Of a stretch of 14,136 nt of DNA, positions 1 to 7,594 are shown one piece after another; position 1 is the first letter of the stretch; every line of letters starts with the position of its first letter. Source of the DNA: Flavobacteriia bacterium (GTDB lineage: Bacteria > Bacteroidota > Bacteroidia > Flavobacteriales_D > Crocinitomicaceae); the NCBI GenBank assembly GCA_009925805.1, contig RFQF01000031.1:1-14136 (forward strand), in the 5' to 3' direction. Position numbers and translations under genes: made by a program. The notes beneath the pieces are model-generated. The model worked only from the letters and a program-made list of their open reading frames with translations, was not told where the DNA came from and did not search any database.

Positions 1-1932
1 TGGATCACTGCAGAAGAAATGCATTCCTGCACGTTGATTGGCGTTGGTGGACGTGATGCGTTGTTTCCAAGCATAAAGATAGGTTTCTTGTTGATTTTGG
101 GTTAATTGTGCATACGCGTTGGAATTGTTTTGCGACGCATCATTCATGCTGAAAAGACCATTGATAATTTGAAAATTACCGGTTTGATTCGTCCATTGGA
201 ATGCGGTTCCAGAAAACTCATCTCGGAAAAAGCCATAGGTTTTGTTCGAGTATTTTGGGCTGGTGGCATTGGATCGAGCTGCCACATTGTAAAAAGTATA
301 TTGCACGCCTGATCCGGGATCGTTAGACACTAAACCAACAGTAAAGTCTTGTGTGTGCCATGCGAAGGGCAGGGTAACCGTACTAACCGGAGGAGTAACG
401 TCAGTTAATTGAGCACTGGAAGTAAAGGAGGCCGCCCAACCACTTTGGGTTGTAGTACAATCGGATCGAAATTCCAAGGTCAATGCTGGGGAGGTAGATT
501 GAATATTCGGAGGCAAAGTATTGCCTGTGAAAGCGCCGATTAAGGGGGAATTTACATTCGGCCCATCGTAAATTAAGAGTTTGTCCTTTCCGGATTCCGT
601 GTTAAAAGCACTGAAGATTAATTGAATGGAAGCCGCGTTGTTCGGCTGAATCACCCAAATTTTACGTTCGTCATTGCTGTAATTTCCTCCTGAACCTCCG
701 GAGTCGTATAAATTTCCAGTGGCCGTGGTAATAACCGTGGGAACATACGTGCTGTTAACGAGCAAATAGTATTTTGACCAGTTCCAGTTAATGCCTGGAT
801 CCGTGTGGGTTTGGTTGGCATAGTGCTGATGGCCTTTTATTTTAAGGCAATTGTCCAAAACTTGACCTCCCGAGGATGCGGGGCCATCGTAGGTTCTTAA
901 CGGGTTAATTCCATAGCCACTTTGCGTAATTTCTTTTACGAGGTTGGCAGAGGATTGGTACAAAGCGGTGGTATACCATGCCGCGTTAGATATATATCCT
1001 TCATGCTCAATGCCTATCGTGTAAGGATTGGCTGTTCCTACATGCCATGCTTTGTTCGTTTCAAGCACCATTTGCGTCACCTGACCATCGGAACTTCGAA
1101 CCACATAATGGTATGATACCTGTGCATTGCAATTTAACCCCCAGGATATAGCTCCTGAATAAGAACCCTGAACGGTATGAATGGTCACTGCGGATATGGC
1201 TGTACCGTTACGCGAGCTATAGTTGCAATTTGGGGCAGGACTCCAAAGAGCGGGTCCGTAATCTGCTGATTTTGTAGAAGCCAATGCAGCGTTATAGGAC
1301 ACCCCAGTGAGGGTTTGAACCTGGTGGGTGGTAAGGGTCAAAAACGGAGCGGTAAGCACCTGATAGTTTTCATGGCCGAATAGGGCAGTAAGATTGAACG
1401 ACCTCAACGGGAAATGATACTTTGCGGCTTGTTCCTCGTCTTGTAGGAATTGGAAAACGGCATACACCGAGGATTCAAACGCGAAGAGATTCCCTGCGTT
1501 TGTTTTTGGAATTTCGGTAATTGCAGCCATGAGGCGGTAAATTTTCGCTTCTTCGGTCAAGGTTAGGTGCAACATTTCTTGTTCATGCAACAAGGCGTCG
1601 CATGCTTTGGCAAAAGCAAGTAATTCTTGGGACTCCGATAACTTCATTTGAGCAACGGGCATTCCGGAGCGCAAACTAATCATTTGGGCATTTTCTATAA
1701 AATAATTTCCACCCTGGTCCATAAGCCCTAATATCCCAAAAGGCTGTGGTATATTTGAACAGGAAGGAGCTTCATCCGGAGCAATCGCTTGCATTCGAGT
1801 ATGGGTAAATGCATAGGCTTCAATAAATCCAGCGGGAATCGATGGATACGCCTGATAGTAGGCACTGAAATTCGGTTGTGCCCAAAGACTGTTGCAACAC
1901 AGGGCAACAAAAACAAAAAAGTAGGATTTCAT
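1..1932 (-). CDS. Secreted multidomain N-acetylmuramoyl-L-alanine amidase (3' end outside window)
   Basis: This enzyme probably cleaves the amide bond between MurNAc and L-Ala in peptidoglycan, outside the cytoplasm. The reading frame is open from ATG 1932 to the window edge, giving 644 residues without a stop. Residues 1-19 form a signal peptide ending WAQ. Residues ~24-165 resemble an SLT/transglycosylase-like helical domain (IPAGFIEAYAFTHTRM, then GILGLM). Residues ~245-390 are an Amidase_2/PGRP-type domain: VTIH (H252), YHYVV (275), AWHVG (297), IGIEHEG (E309) and a GH(368)...HTDPG (H376, D378) block. H252, H368 and D378 are the expected zinc ligands. Residues ~403-505 match a CUB domain (YDSGGSGGNYSNDE, LLIYDGP, then a GW near 499). 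Residues ~525-644 begin another domain, perhaps concanavalin-like. A C-terminal T9SS signal is likely but lies outside the window. The amidase and CUB calls are firm; the first and last domains are inferences. Confidence 0.88.
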   Translation of the reverse strand, partial: MKSYFFVFVALCCNSLWAQPNFSAYYQAYPSIPAGFIEAYAFTHTRMQAIAPDEAPSCSNIPQPFGILGLMDQGGNYFIENAQMISLRSGMPVAQMKLSESQELLAFAKACDALLHEQEMLHLTLTEEAKIYRLMAAITEIPKTNAGNLFAFESSVYAVFQFLQDEEQAAKYHFPLRSFNLTALFGHENYQVLTAPFLTLTTHQVQTLTGVSYNAALASTKSADYGPALWSPAPNCNYSSRNGTAISAVTIHTVQGSYSGAISWGLNCNAQVSYHYVVRSSDGQVTQMVLETNKAWHVGTANPYTIGIEHEGYISNAAWYTTALYQSSANLVKEITQSGYGINPLRTYDGPASSGGQVLDNCLKIKGHQHYANQTHTDPGINWNWSKYYLLVNSTYVPTVITTATGNLYDSGGSGGNYSNDERKIWVIQPNNAASIQLIFSAFNTESGKDKLLIYDGPNVNSPLIGAFTGNTLPPNIQSTSPALTLEFRSDCTTTQSGWAASFTSSAQLTDVTPPVSTVTLPFAWHTQDFTVGLVSNDPGSGVQYTFYNVAARSNATSPKYSNKTYGFFRDEFSGTAFQWTNQTGNFQIINGLFSMNDASQNNSNAYAQLTQNQQETYLYAWKQRITSTNANQRAGMHFFCSDP

Positions 1933-1949
1933 AGTTAAAATTTTGGCTA

Positions 1950-1990
1950 TTAACGAAATAGACGCAGCAAAATTATTAGCTATTCGTTAA
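1950..1990. repeat. Imperfect inverted repeat flanking the amidase -7 element
   Basis: TTAACGAAATAG at 1950-1961 is the reverse complement of CTATTCGTTAA at 1980-1990 apart from one extra A, giving an 11-bp AT-rich stem with one bulged base and an 18-nt loop. It lies between the stop of the upstream barrel gene and the amidase start. It could be an operator around the promoter or a weak attenuator/terminator. It lacks a GC-rich stem and a following T-run, so an ordinary intrinsic terminator is unlikely. Confidence 0.4.
1968..1975 (-). promoter_or_regulatory. Bacteroidota -7 promoter element for the amidase gene
   Basis: Read on the minus strand, these bases are TAATTTTG, an exact match to the Bacteroidota sigma-factor -7 consensus TAnnTTTG. 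The amidase ATG begins 35 bases downstream, leaving a leader of about 30 nt. No clean TTG -33 element is found 17-23 bases further upstream; the nearest resemblance is GTTTAG. The element sits in the loop of an inverted repeat at 1950-1990. Confidence 0.5.
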
Positions 1991-2014
1991 CTAAACGTGA
2001 AGCGCGAAAAAAAC

Positions 2015-3733
2015 TTAGAATTTAAAGGTAGCTCCTGCTAAGATTTGAATGGGAATGACCGGATAGTTATAAAACTGCAAATAGCGTTGTGCGGCAACAT
2101 TATTTATTTGCAGAAAACCGGACAACCTTTTATTGTAGCGGTATTCAAACCCAAGGTTTCCATCGATCATACTTCCTAAACTGGTGTAATATTGACCGTT
2201 AGCCACACTAATATTGGTTCCTGGTTGGTATACTTTGGCAAATCGGTTCATGGCGAGGGTTACATCGGCTTTAAACAACAATTTGTCGTATAAATTATAT
2301 ACCCCTCCAAGAATAATCTCCACCTTGGGTAAATTCCAGGCTTTGGCTTCGTGCAGCATTTCATAACTATGATAACGAGCAATGAAGTTAAGGTTGAGTT
2401 TGCTACCCGATTGATACCCCATTTTAGCTTCGATTTTCGTGTAATTCAAGGAATCGTAAACCAGCGTAAAGCGATTACCTGTGGACAGCATCGTGTCCGT
2501 GATGAAAAAGGCGCGGTTGTTAATTTTCATGAAATTGCCGCTCAAACCTCCTTGAAATTTCTTGCCCATTTTTGCTTTGAATCCCAGTTGAATATCGTAC
2601 GGATTTACCTCGTTTTGAAGCAAAACATTGGGATTGATGTACGGATTGATCGAATAGAGCGCATATAGGGAATTTTGCTGTACTTGCCCGCTAATGCCGA
2701 TAAAAGGAATGAATTTATTGTCTGCGATACCGAATTGAGCATATACTTTTGGGAAAAAATAGGCTTTGGTCGTTTTTGCCGCATCGATGCTCACGGTAAA
2801 ACCCACGTCGATTAAAAATTTGTTGTTTAATAAAAGACTTTTTACCCCCGGTTGCAGGTCGAATATGGGATTTTTTCGCAACAAGCCACTGTCGGAAAGC
2901 ATTAACACAGAATCCAAGATACCATAAGCATAACCGTTATAGCGCAATCCAACCAACCCATGAAAGGTGTTTGTTGGGGTTTTGTAATAGCCTAGCAAGT
3001 TTAGGTCAAAGGCTTGTTCCTTGGCTTTCCACGCACTTAAACTATCGAAGAAGGGTTTGGCGGTTCCTGTATATCGAAAATGAGCCGTGGTCTTCACATT
3101 GAAACGTGCCGTATCAGTTGGATGCGTGTCCAAAACCAGTTTGGCATCCACTGTTTGATAGCGCTGCGCAAGAGAATCGCCGTTAGCCTTCGGTTGTGTT
3201 AGGCCATAATAATGAAATCCATGGTTTAGGTATTGGATTTGTGCTTGGAGCGAATAGGAACTTTGGAATGTCTGAAAGGTGCCGAGGAGCGAGGTTTTAT
3301 CGAAACTTGCCGGGGCGTAACGCTGTTGGTCCTTGTTTTTTATATCTCCAAAAAAACTGAGATGCTTTGCGTGAAATCCGAAATAATTGGACCGCGACCG
3401 CGTGGAATTCAGGTAGAGCTCGCCTAACGGCATGAGCGAGGAGCCCATACCAAGTTTTAAATAACACGGATAAAATTTGTTGAGAAGTTGTTCGGTTTCA
3501 ATGGTTGCGGCCTCTATGGGTTCTTTCCGAAGGGTGGTTTTATGGGTTAAATCCAACGGCGGCCGATTTACAACGCTATGGGTCGGGATGTTGTCAATGA
3601 TTTTCGGAGAGGACGGAATTCGGCTGCTGCGTTCGATGTCTCGGCTTCCTTTACCATCGGTTTCAAAAACATCGGATTGAGAAAAAGCGCTCGTGCATAT
3701 TCCGAAAAGAAGTATCATCAAGAGAGTTCGCAT
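2015..3733 (-). CDS. Outer-membrane beta-barrel protein (TonB-dependent-receptor-like, no visible plug)
   Basis: This 572-residue protein starts with a signal peptide (MRTLLMILLFG..., cleavage near S18|Q19). A proline-rich, poorly structured linker follows to about residue 85. The rest consists of alternating hydrophobic/polar stretches rich in aromatic residues and typical of transmembrane beta strands, ending GATFKF with a terminal Phe, the usual Bam recognition residue. No carboxypeptidase-like or plug domain is seen, and 572 residues is short for a full TonB receptor. From memory, similar Flavobacteriales proteins are annotated as TonB-dependent receptors and sit beside a long TPR protein, as here: the ATG follows the TPR stop by a single base, so the two are almost certainly co-transcribed and may act together in the envelope. 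The substrate is unknown. Confidence 0.8.
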   Translation of the reverse strand: MRTLLMILLFGICTSAFSQSDVFETDGKGSRDIERSSRIPSSPKIIDNIPTHSVVNRPPLDLTHKTTLRKEPIEAATIETEQLLNKFYPCYLKLGMGSSLMPLGELYLNSTRSRSNYFGFHAKHLSFFGDIKNKDQQRYAPASFDKTSLLGTFQTFQSSYSLQAQIQYLNHGFHYYGLTQPKANGDSLAQRYQTVDAKLVLDTHPTDTARFNVKTTAHFRYTGTAKPFFDSLSAWKAKEQAFDLNLLGYYKTPTNTFHGLVGLRYNGYAYGILDSVLMLSDSGLLRKNPIFDLQPGVKSLLLNNKFLIDVGFTVSIDAAKTTKAYFFPKVYAQFGIADNKFIPFIGISGQVQQNSLYALYSINPYINPNVLLQNEVNPYDIQLGFKAKMGKKFQGGLSGNFMKINNRAFFITDTMLSTGNRFTLVYDSLNYTKIEAKMGYQSGSKLNLNFIARYHSYEMLHEAKAWNLPKVEIILGGVYNLYDKLLFKADVTLAMNRFAKVYQPGTNISVANGQYYTSLGSMIDGNLGFEYRYNKRLSGFLQINNVAAQRYLQFYNYPVIPIQILAGATFKF

Positions 3734-3734
3734 G

Positions 3735-6700
3735 CTATTCGGGTTTTATTTCAAGCGTTTTTTTCGTATTATCTTCTTCAGGCTTTGCAGGATTCATCAA
3801 GGAGTCTAAGGTTTGTTTAACTGCGTTCGCCTCTTCTAAAATGCCATCCTTTTCTTTGGAGGGATAAAAATCAATTACCGAGGAAATGGTCTGATCGGCC
3901 TCAACGTATTTTTCCTGACCCATATAAGCCTTGGTTTGTAGGATCAGGCCTTTAGCTACCCAAAAATTGTAGCTGGGCTTCATTTTAATGAGTTCTTTGA
4001 CCAAAAGAATGCAGGAATCCAAGTTGTTGGATTGATATTGAATGTCGGCAAGGGCGTATTTGGCTTCGGCTGCTTTTACCGTAGTGGTATTTTTAACGAT
4101 CCAACGCAATGTAGGAGCACTCGGCTCAAACTCTTTTAAGCGATAAGTGCTGATGCCATAAGCATACTCAGCTTCTAATCGAATGTTTTGCGTAATACCC
4201 GAACTGGTCTTTACCTGTTGCGCATAATCTTTCGAGGAGATAAAGTCGTTGAGCAAAAACGAGCAACGCATAACACCTAATTTGGAAGCGGTGATGTTGT
4301 TCGGTTTGGAGGCATACTTTTCCAATTGTAAGTAATACGTATTGGCTTTTGTGTAGTCTTTTCTTTCATAGTAATAAGCAGCTAATCGAAGCGCAACTCC
4401 TTCAAAAAAATTGGTGGCTGGTCCAGTTAGATAAGCTTCATAATGGGGTACCGCTTGGGCAGTGTCTTTTCTGCGTAAATAAGCATTGCCTAGATAATAA
4501 TGGGCATCATAAGCAAACTTTCCCTTAGGGAATTTCATCAAGTATTGATTGAATTTCGGAATGGCCTCTACATAATTGCTATCCACGTAGTTCTGTAGGG
4601 CGGGATTATAGTATAAATTCTCTTTTTCATCGGAGGATAACCCAGCACAATCGTAATCGTTGGCTACTTTTTCGGCGTTTTCAGGTTGCTTCAAGGCAAG
4701 ATATACATCCATGAGCCCTTTGGCTGCAACGGCACAAATGTCCGGTTGGCTTCCAAATTCGAGTAAAATGGATCGGTAGGCGGATTCAGAAAGTTCGTAA
4801 CTCCCCTGTTTATAGTAAATATCCGCCATTTCAATGCGACAATTCACCACCTTAGGAGATTGTTTATAGCGTGAAATGTACTTTTCAAAATATGCGTAAG
4901 CCTTGTCGAATTCCGATTGAGATTTATAGCTCATAGCGAGTTCATACGTTGCATTTTGAAGGTACTTTGAATTCGAATAACCCGAAATCAGCGCTTCTAG
5001 CGTGTTGATTTTAAGGGAGGGCTGTTTGTTATATCCGTAGGCTTTTGCCAAGTAAAACATGCAGCGGTCTGTCAACTCGCTTTTCATAGCTGCAATGGTT
5101 TTATAATACAGAATGGCTTGCTCATCTTTACCTTGTTGATAGTTTCCATCCGCAAGTTGAAAAAGTGCATCCAGCTGTTTTTCCGGGGTTTTGTGTTCGG
5201 ATTGTCCATAAATCCCGAAGTACTCCAAGGCGTCATTCAATTGATCCAAAGCAAGATAGGCGTACGCCATGGAGTAATAAGCGTCGCTTTTTTCTTCGAG
5301 AATATTCGCGCGTGGCGCACCGAGAAAACGCTTAAACTCTTTGATGGATTCCTGATACTGTTCTTTTCTAAAACAAATATCAGCTCGCCAAAAAATGGAC
5401 TTCGCTATGATTTCAGGCTCCTCTTGGTACTTTTCAACCAATTTAAAAACGGCATACGAAGAATCAAGCAAGCCTTTTTGGAATAAATCCACCCCTAAAT
5501 TAAAGGCCACAGTTTGAAAAACGGTTTTTAATTGGGCGTCCTTGTTAGGGATTTTATTCAGGGAAGCTAAGGCTTTTTCGTAATTGCTCGTTGAAGCATA
5601 TACGTTAACTAAGTATTGGAAGATATCGTTTTTTCGGGGAGAGTTTGGATAAAGGTTCAGGTATTTTTCAAAGGCACGCACCGACTCGTCGTAAGGATTG
5701 ATATCAATTTTAAAAGATATTACGGCGAATTGATAAAGCGCATCCTCGGAAACTTTAGGCAGAGTCTTCATGTCGGAAGCTCGTTCAAAGGCATTTCGTG
5801 CGGGTAAAAGCTTTTCGTTGGATAAATAACAAACCCCTATTTCATACATAGCCGTTTGCCCTAAGCTGTCGTCTATTCTTCCTGCCCGCTCAAGATAGGG
5901 AATCGCTTTTTCTAGAGCTCCGGATTTCATGAAAGCATCCCCGCATTGGAAGTCATCGGAACGTGTAGTTTTATTGTTTTGGTTGTATTTTTCAAGGCAT
6001 GAGGCTGCTTTCTCGAAGCGTTGAGTTTTGTAATAGGAGTCCCCTAAGAGATGCAAAATATCCCAAGAGTTGCCTAAATCAGCCGTTTCCAATACCGAAG
6101 GAGCATACGCAATTACGCTGTCGTAATAGCCTTGTTGGTGGTTAATTTGAACGATATAATACGGCGCAAGGGTGCTGAAGGAAGGTTCGTTTTTCAAGCG
6201 ATGAAATCCGGCTTTTGCGGCTTCCCATGCCCCGAGTAAATAGGATAAATGTGCATAATAATAAAGGCTTATGCTTCCATATTGTCCTTTGGTATCTTTT
6301 ACCTCCCGAAAGGCTTCGATTGCTTCGGGTTTTAAGTCTTGCTGATAACAACTGTACCCTTTCTTGAAGTAAAAGCGCTCTTGATCTGACGAATCCAAAT
6401 CTTTTCCTTGCGTTTTTAAGAAATAGGAGGAGGCACTCGTGTAATCTTCTTTTTGAAAAAAGTAAGACCCAATTTGAAAGTTAATATCATTTTGAAAGGT
6501 GTTTTCAGGATACGATCGGTTGAAGTCTTCAAGTAAGGCAATAGCATCGTCGTTGTAGACGTGCAGCGCCGCCATACCTCGAAAATACAGGGCATTCACA
6601 ACGAAGGCGTCGTTGCGATCCAAGGGTTGCGATAAAAAGGATTCCAATTCGATACGTGCAGCGGTATATTGTTCCTTTTCAAACAATTCAATGCCGCGGT

Positions 6701-6800
6701 AGTAATTGCTGTAAACGGAACGCGTTTTTTGTGTCTCTTGCCCAAAACAGACGAGGGAAATTCCTTGAAGGAACAACAACAGGAGCACGGTACGAATCAT
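3735..6800 (-). CDS. Large periplasmic tetratricopeptide-repeat protein
   Basis: This 1021-residue protein has a signal peptide (residues 1-20, ending CFG|Q) followed by TPR-type helical hairpins along nearly its whole length. Typical repeat cores include FEKEQYTAARIELESFL near the N-terminus, YQESIKEFKRFL and FDKAYAYFEKYI mid-protein, and YVEAIPKFNQYLMKFPKG followed by a YYLGNAYLRRKDTAQA block in the C-terminal third. The last ~20 residues are charged (EEDNTKKTLEIKPE). Such proteins are scaffolds for protein-protein contacts, and BLAST-style annotation would likely say TPR or YbgF-like. It is the first gene of an operon with the downstream outer-membrane barrel (1 base between them) and is divergent from ftsE, which suggests, but does not prove, a role in envelope organisation. 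No enzymatic motif is visible. Confidence 0.85.
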   Translation of the reverse strand: MIRTVLLLLFLQGISLVCFGQETQKTRSVYSNYYRGIELFEKEQYTAARIELESFLSQPLDRNDAFVVNALYFRGMAALHVYNDDAIALLEDFNRSYPENTFQNDINFQIGSYFFQKEDYTSASSYFLKTQGKDLDSSDQERFYFKKGYSCYQQDLKPEAIEAFREVKDTKGQYGSISLYYYAHLSYLLGAWEAAKAGFHRLKNEPSFSTLAPYYIVQINHQQGYYDSVIAYAPSVLETADLGNSWDILHLLGDSYYKTQRFEKAASCLEKYNQNNKTTRSDDFQCGDAFMKSGALEKAIPYLERAGRIDDSLGQTAMYEIGVCYLSNEKLLPARNAFERASDMKTLPKVSEDALYQFAVISFKIDINPYDESVRAFEKYLNLYPNSPRKNDIFQYLVNVYASTSNYEKALASLNKIPNKDAQLKTVFQTVAFNLGVDLFQKGLLDSSYAVFKLVEKYQEEPEIIAKSIFWRADICFRKEQYQESIKEFKRFLGAPRANILEEKSDAYYSMAYAYLALDQLNDALEYFGIYGQSEHKTPEKQLDALFQLADGNYQQGKDEQAILYYKTIAAMKSELTDRCMFYLAKAYGYNKQPSLKINTLEALISGYSNSKYLQNATYELAMSYKSQSEFDKAYAYFEKYISRYKQSPKVVNCRIEMADIYYKQGSYELSESAYRSILLEFGSQPDICAVAAKGLMDVYLALKQPENAEKVANDYDCAGLSSDEKENLYYNPALQNYVDSNYVEAIPKFNQYLMKFPKGKFAYDAHYYLGNAYLRRKDTAQAVPHYEAYLTGPATNFFEGVALRLAAYYYERKDYTKANTYYLQLEKYASKPNNITASKLGVMRCSFLLNDFISSKDYAQQVKTSSGITQNIRLEAEYAYGISTYRLKEFEPSAPTLRWIVKNTTTVKAAEAKYALADIQYQSNNLDSCILLVKELIKMKPSYNFWVAKGLILQTKAYMGQEKYVEADQTISSVIDFYPSKEKDGILEEANAVKQTLDSLMNPAKPEEDNTKKTLEIKPE

Positions 6801-6804
6801 GGAA

Positions 6805-6812
6805 CAAAAGTA
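6805..6812 (-). promoter_or_regulatory. -7 promoter element of the TPR-barrel operon
   Basis: The minus-strand sequence is TACTTTTG, an exact TAnnTTTG match, and only four bases (TTCC) separate it from the ATG at 6800. If it is used, transcription would start at or next to the start codon, making the mRNA leaderless or nearly so. No exact TTG -33 box lies at the usual spacing; an ATTCG is slightly too far upstream. Confidence 0.5.
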
Positions 6813-6912
6813 TGTTGCAGTTAACGGTGCATGTACGAATTCGTTAAAAGTTTTTCACGCAACCTTGTTAAGATATATTTCAAAAAACATCGGGCTATGT
6901 TGTAGGGTTCTG

Positions 6913-6920
6913 CATCTTTG
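6913..6920 (+). promoter_or_regulatory. Possible -7 promoter element for ftsE
   Basis: CATCTTTG differs from the TAnnTTTG consensus only at its first base. It ends 10 bases before the proposed GTG start at 6931. No convincing TTG is present 17-23 bases upstream, so this is a weak call, supported mainly by its position relative to the gene. Confidence 0.35.
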
Positions 6921-6930
6921 TGAAAAAAAC

Positions 6931-7593
6931 GTGGATAAAATCATAGAATTTACGAACGCCACCTTGGAGCAAGGAGGATCGGTAATTTTAAGCGACGTCA
7001 ACTTTGCTGTCGAGGAGGCCGAGTTTGTTTACCTGATTGGGAAAACCGGAAGCGGTAAAAGCTCATTGTTAAAAGCCCTGTATGGCGAATTACCCCTTTC
7101 TCAGGGAACGGGGTCTGTGGCCGGCCATGCGCTAACGCAATTGAAAAGAAAAGAAATTCCGTTGTTGCGCCGAAAATTGGGAATTGTCTTCCAAGATTTT
7201 CAGCTGCTTATGGATCGAACGGTCATTCAGAACTTATACTTTGTGTTGAAAGCTACCGGATGGAAAAATAAAGCGGAAATTCACCGTAGGGCGATGAGCG
7301 TCCTTCAATTGGTAGGCATTGAGCAAAAGGCCGATCAAATGCCCAATCGTTTGTCGGGCGGCGAGCAGCAGCGCGTGGCCATTGCACGAGCGTTATTGAA
7401 TGATCCTAAAGTAATTTTAGCAGATGAACCTACTGGAAATCTAGACGTTGAAACTTCCACAGAAATCATGGAACTCTTATTGGCCCTTACCAAAGAGGAA
7501 AACACCGCGGTACTGATGGCGACGCACGATCTACAAATGGTACAGAAATTTCCTGCAAAAATGCTTCGTGTAGAAAACGGCAAAGTGGTATAA
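6931..7593 (+). CDS. ftsE: FtsE-type cell-division ABC transporter ATP-binding protein
   Basis: This cytoplasmic ATPase of the FtsE/LolD group normally pairs with membrane protein FtsX and couples ATP hydrolysis to septal peptidoglycan hydrolysis. From GTG 6931 it is 220 residues, the usual FtsE length. It shows Walker A GKTGSGKS (37-44), Q-loop VFQDFQLL, signature LSGGEQQR (141-148), Walker B VILADEPTGNLD (161-172) and switch H199. The phrase FVYLIGKTGSGKSS and the KATGW segment are typical of Bacteroidota FtsE. An in-frame ATG at 6799 would add 44 residues unlike any ABC N-terminus, cover the whole divergent promoter region and overlap the TPR start, so GTG is preferred. No ftsX lies next to it. 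A generic ABC export ATPase is the alternative. Confidence 0.87.
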   Translation: MDKIIEFTNATLEQGGSVILSDVNFAVEEAEFVYLIGKTGSGKSSLLKALYGELPLSQGTGSVAGHALTQLKRKEIPLLRRKLGIVFQDFQLLMDRTVIQNLYFVLKATGWKNKAEIHRRAMSVLQLVGIEQKADQMPNRLSGGEQQRVAIARALLNDPKVILADEPTGNLDVETSTEIMELLLALTKEENTAVLMATHDLQMVQKFPAKMLRVENGKVV

Positions 7594-7594
7594 T

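Noticed and set aside
106..1116. Small plus-strand frames (106-312, 922-1116) at the left end
   Set aside because: The minus strand here encodes a continuous 644-residue frame with clear amidase and CUB motifs; the plus-strand frames are its shadows.
2001..2017. Possible terminator: a run of seven Ts (minus strand) just after the barrel gene stop
   Set aside because: No GC-rich hairpin precedes the T-run, so an intrinsic terminator is not supported.
2351..2668. Open frames of about 60-120 codons antisense to or out of frame with the large genes (for example here, 5118-5486, 10950-11267, 13192-13488)
   Set aside because: They lie wholly within confidently assigned genes, show no recognisable motifs or upstream promoter elements, and are expected by chance.
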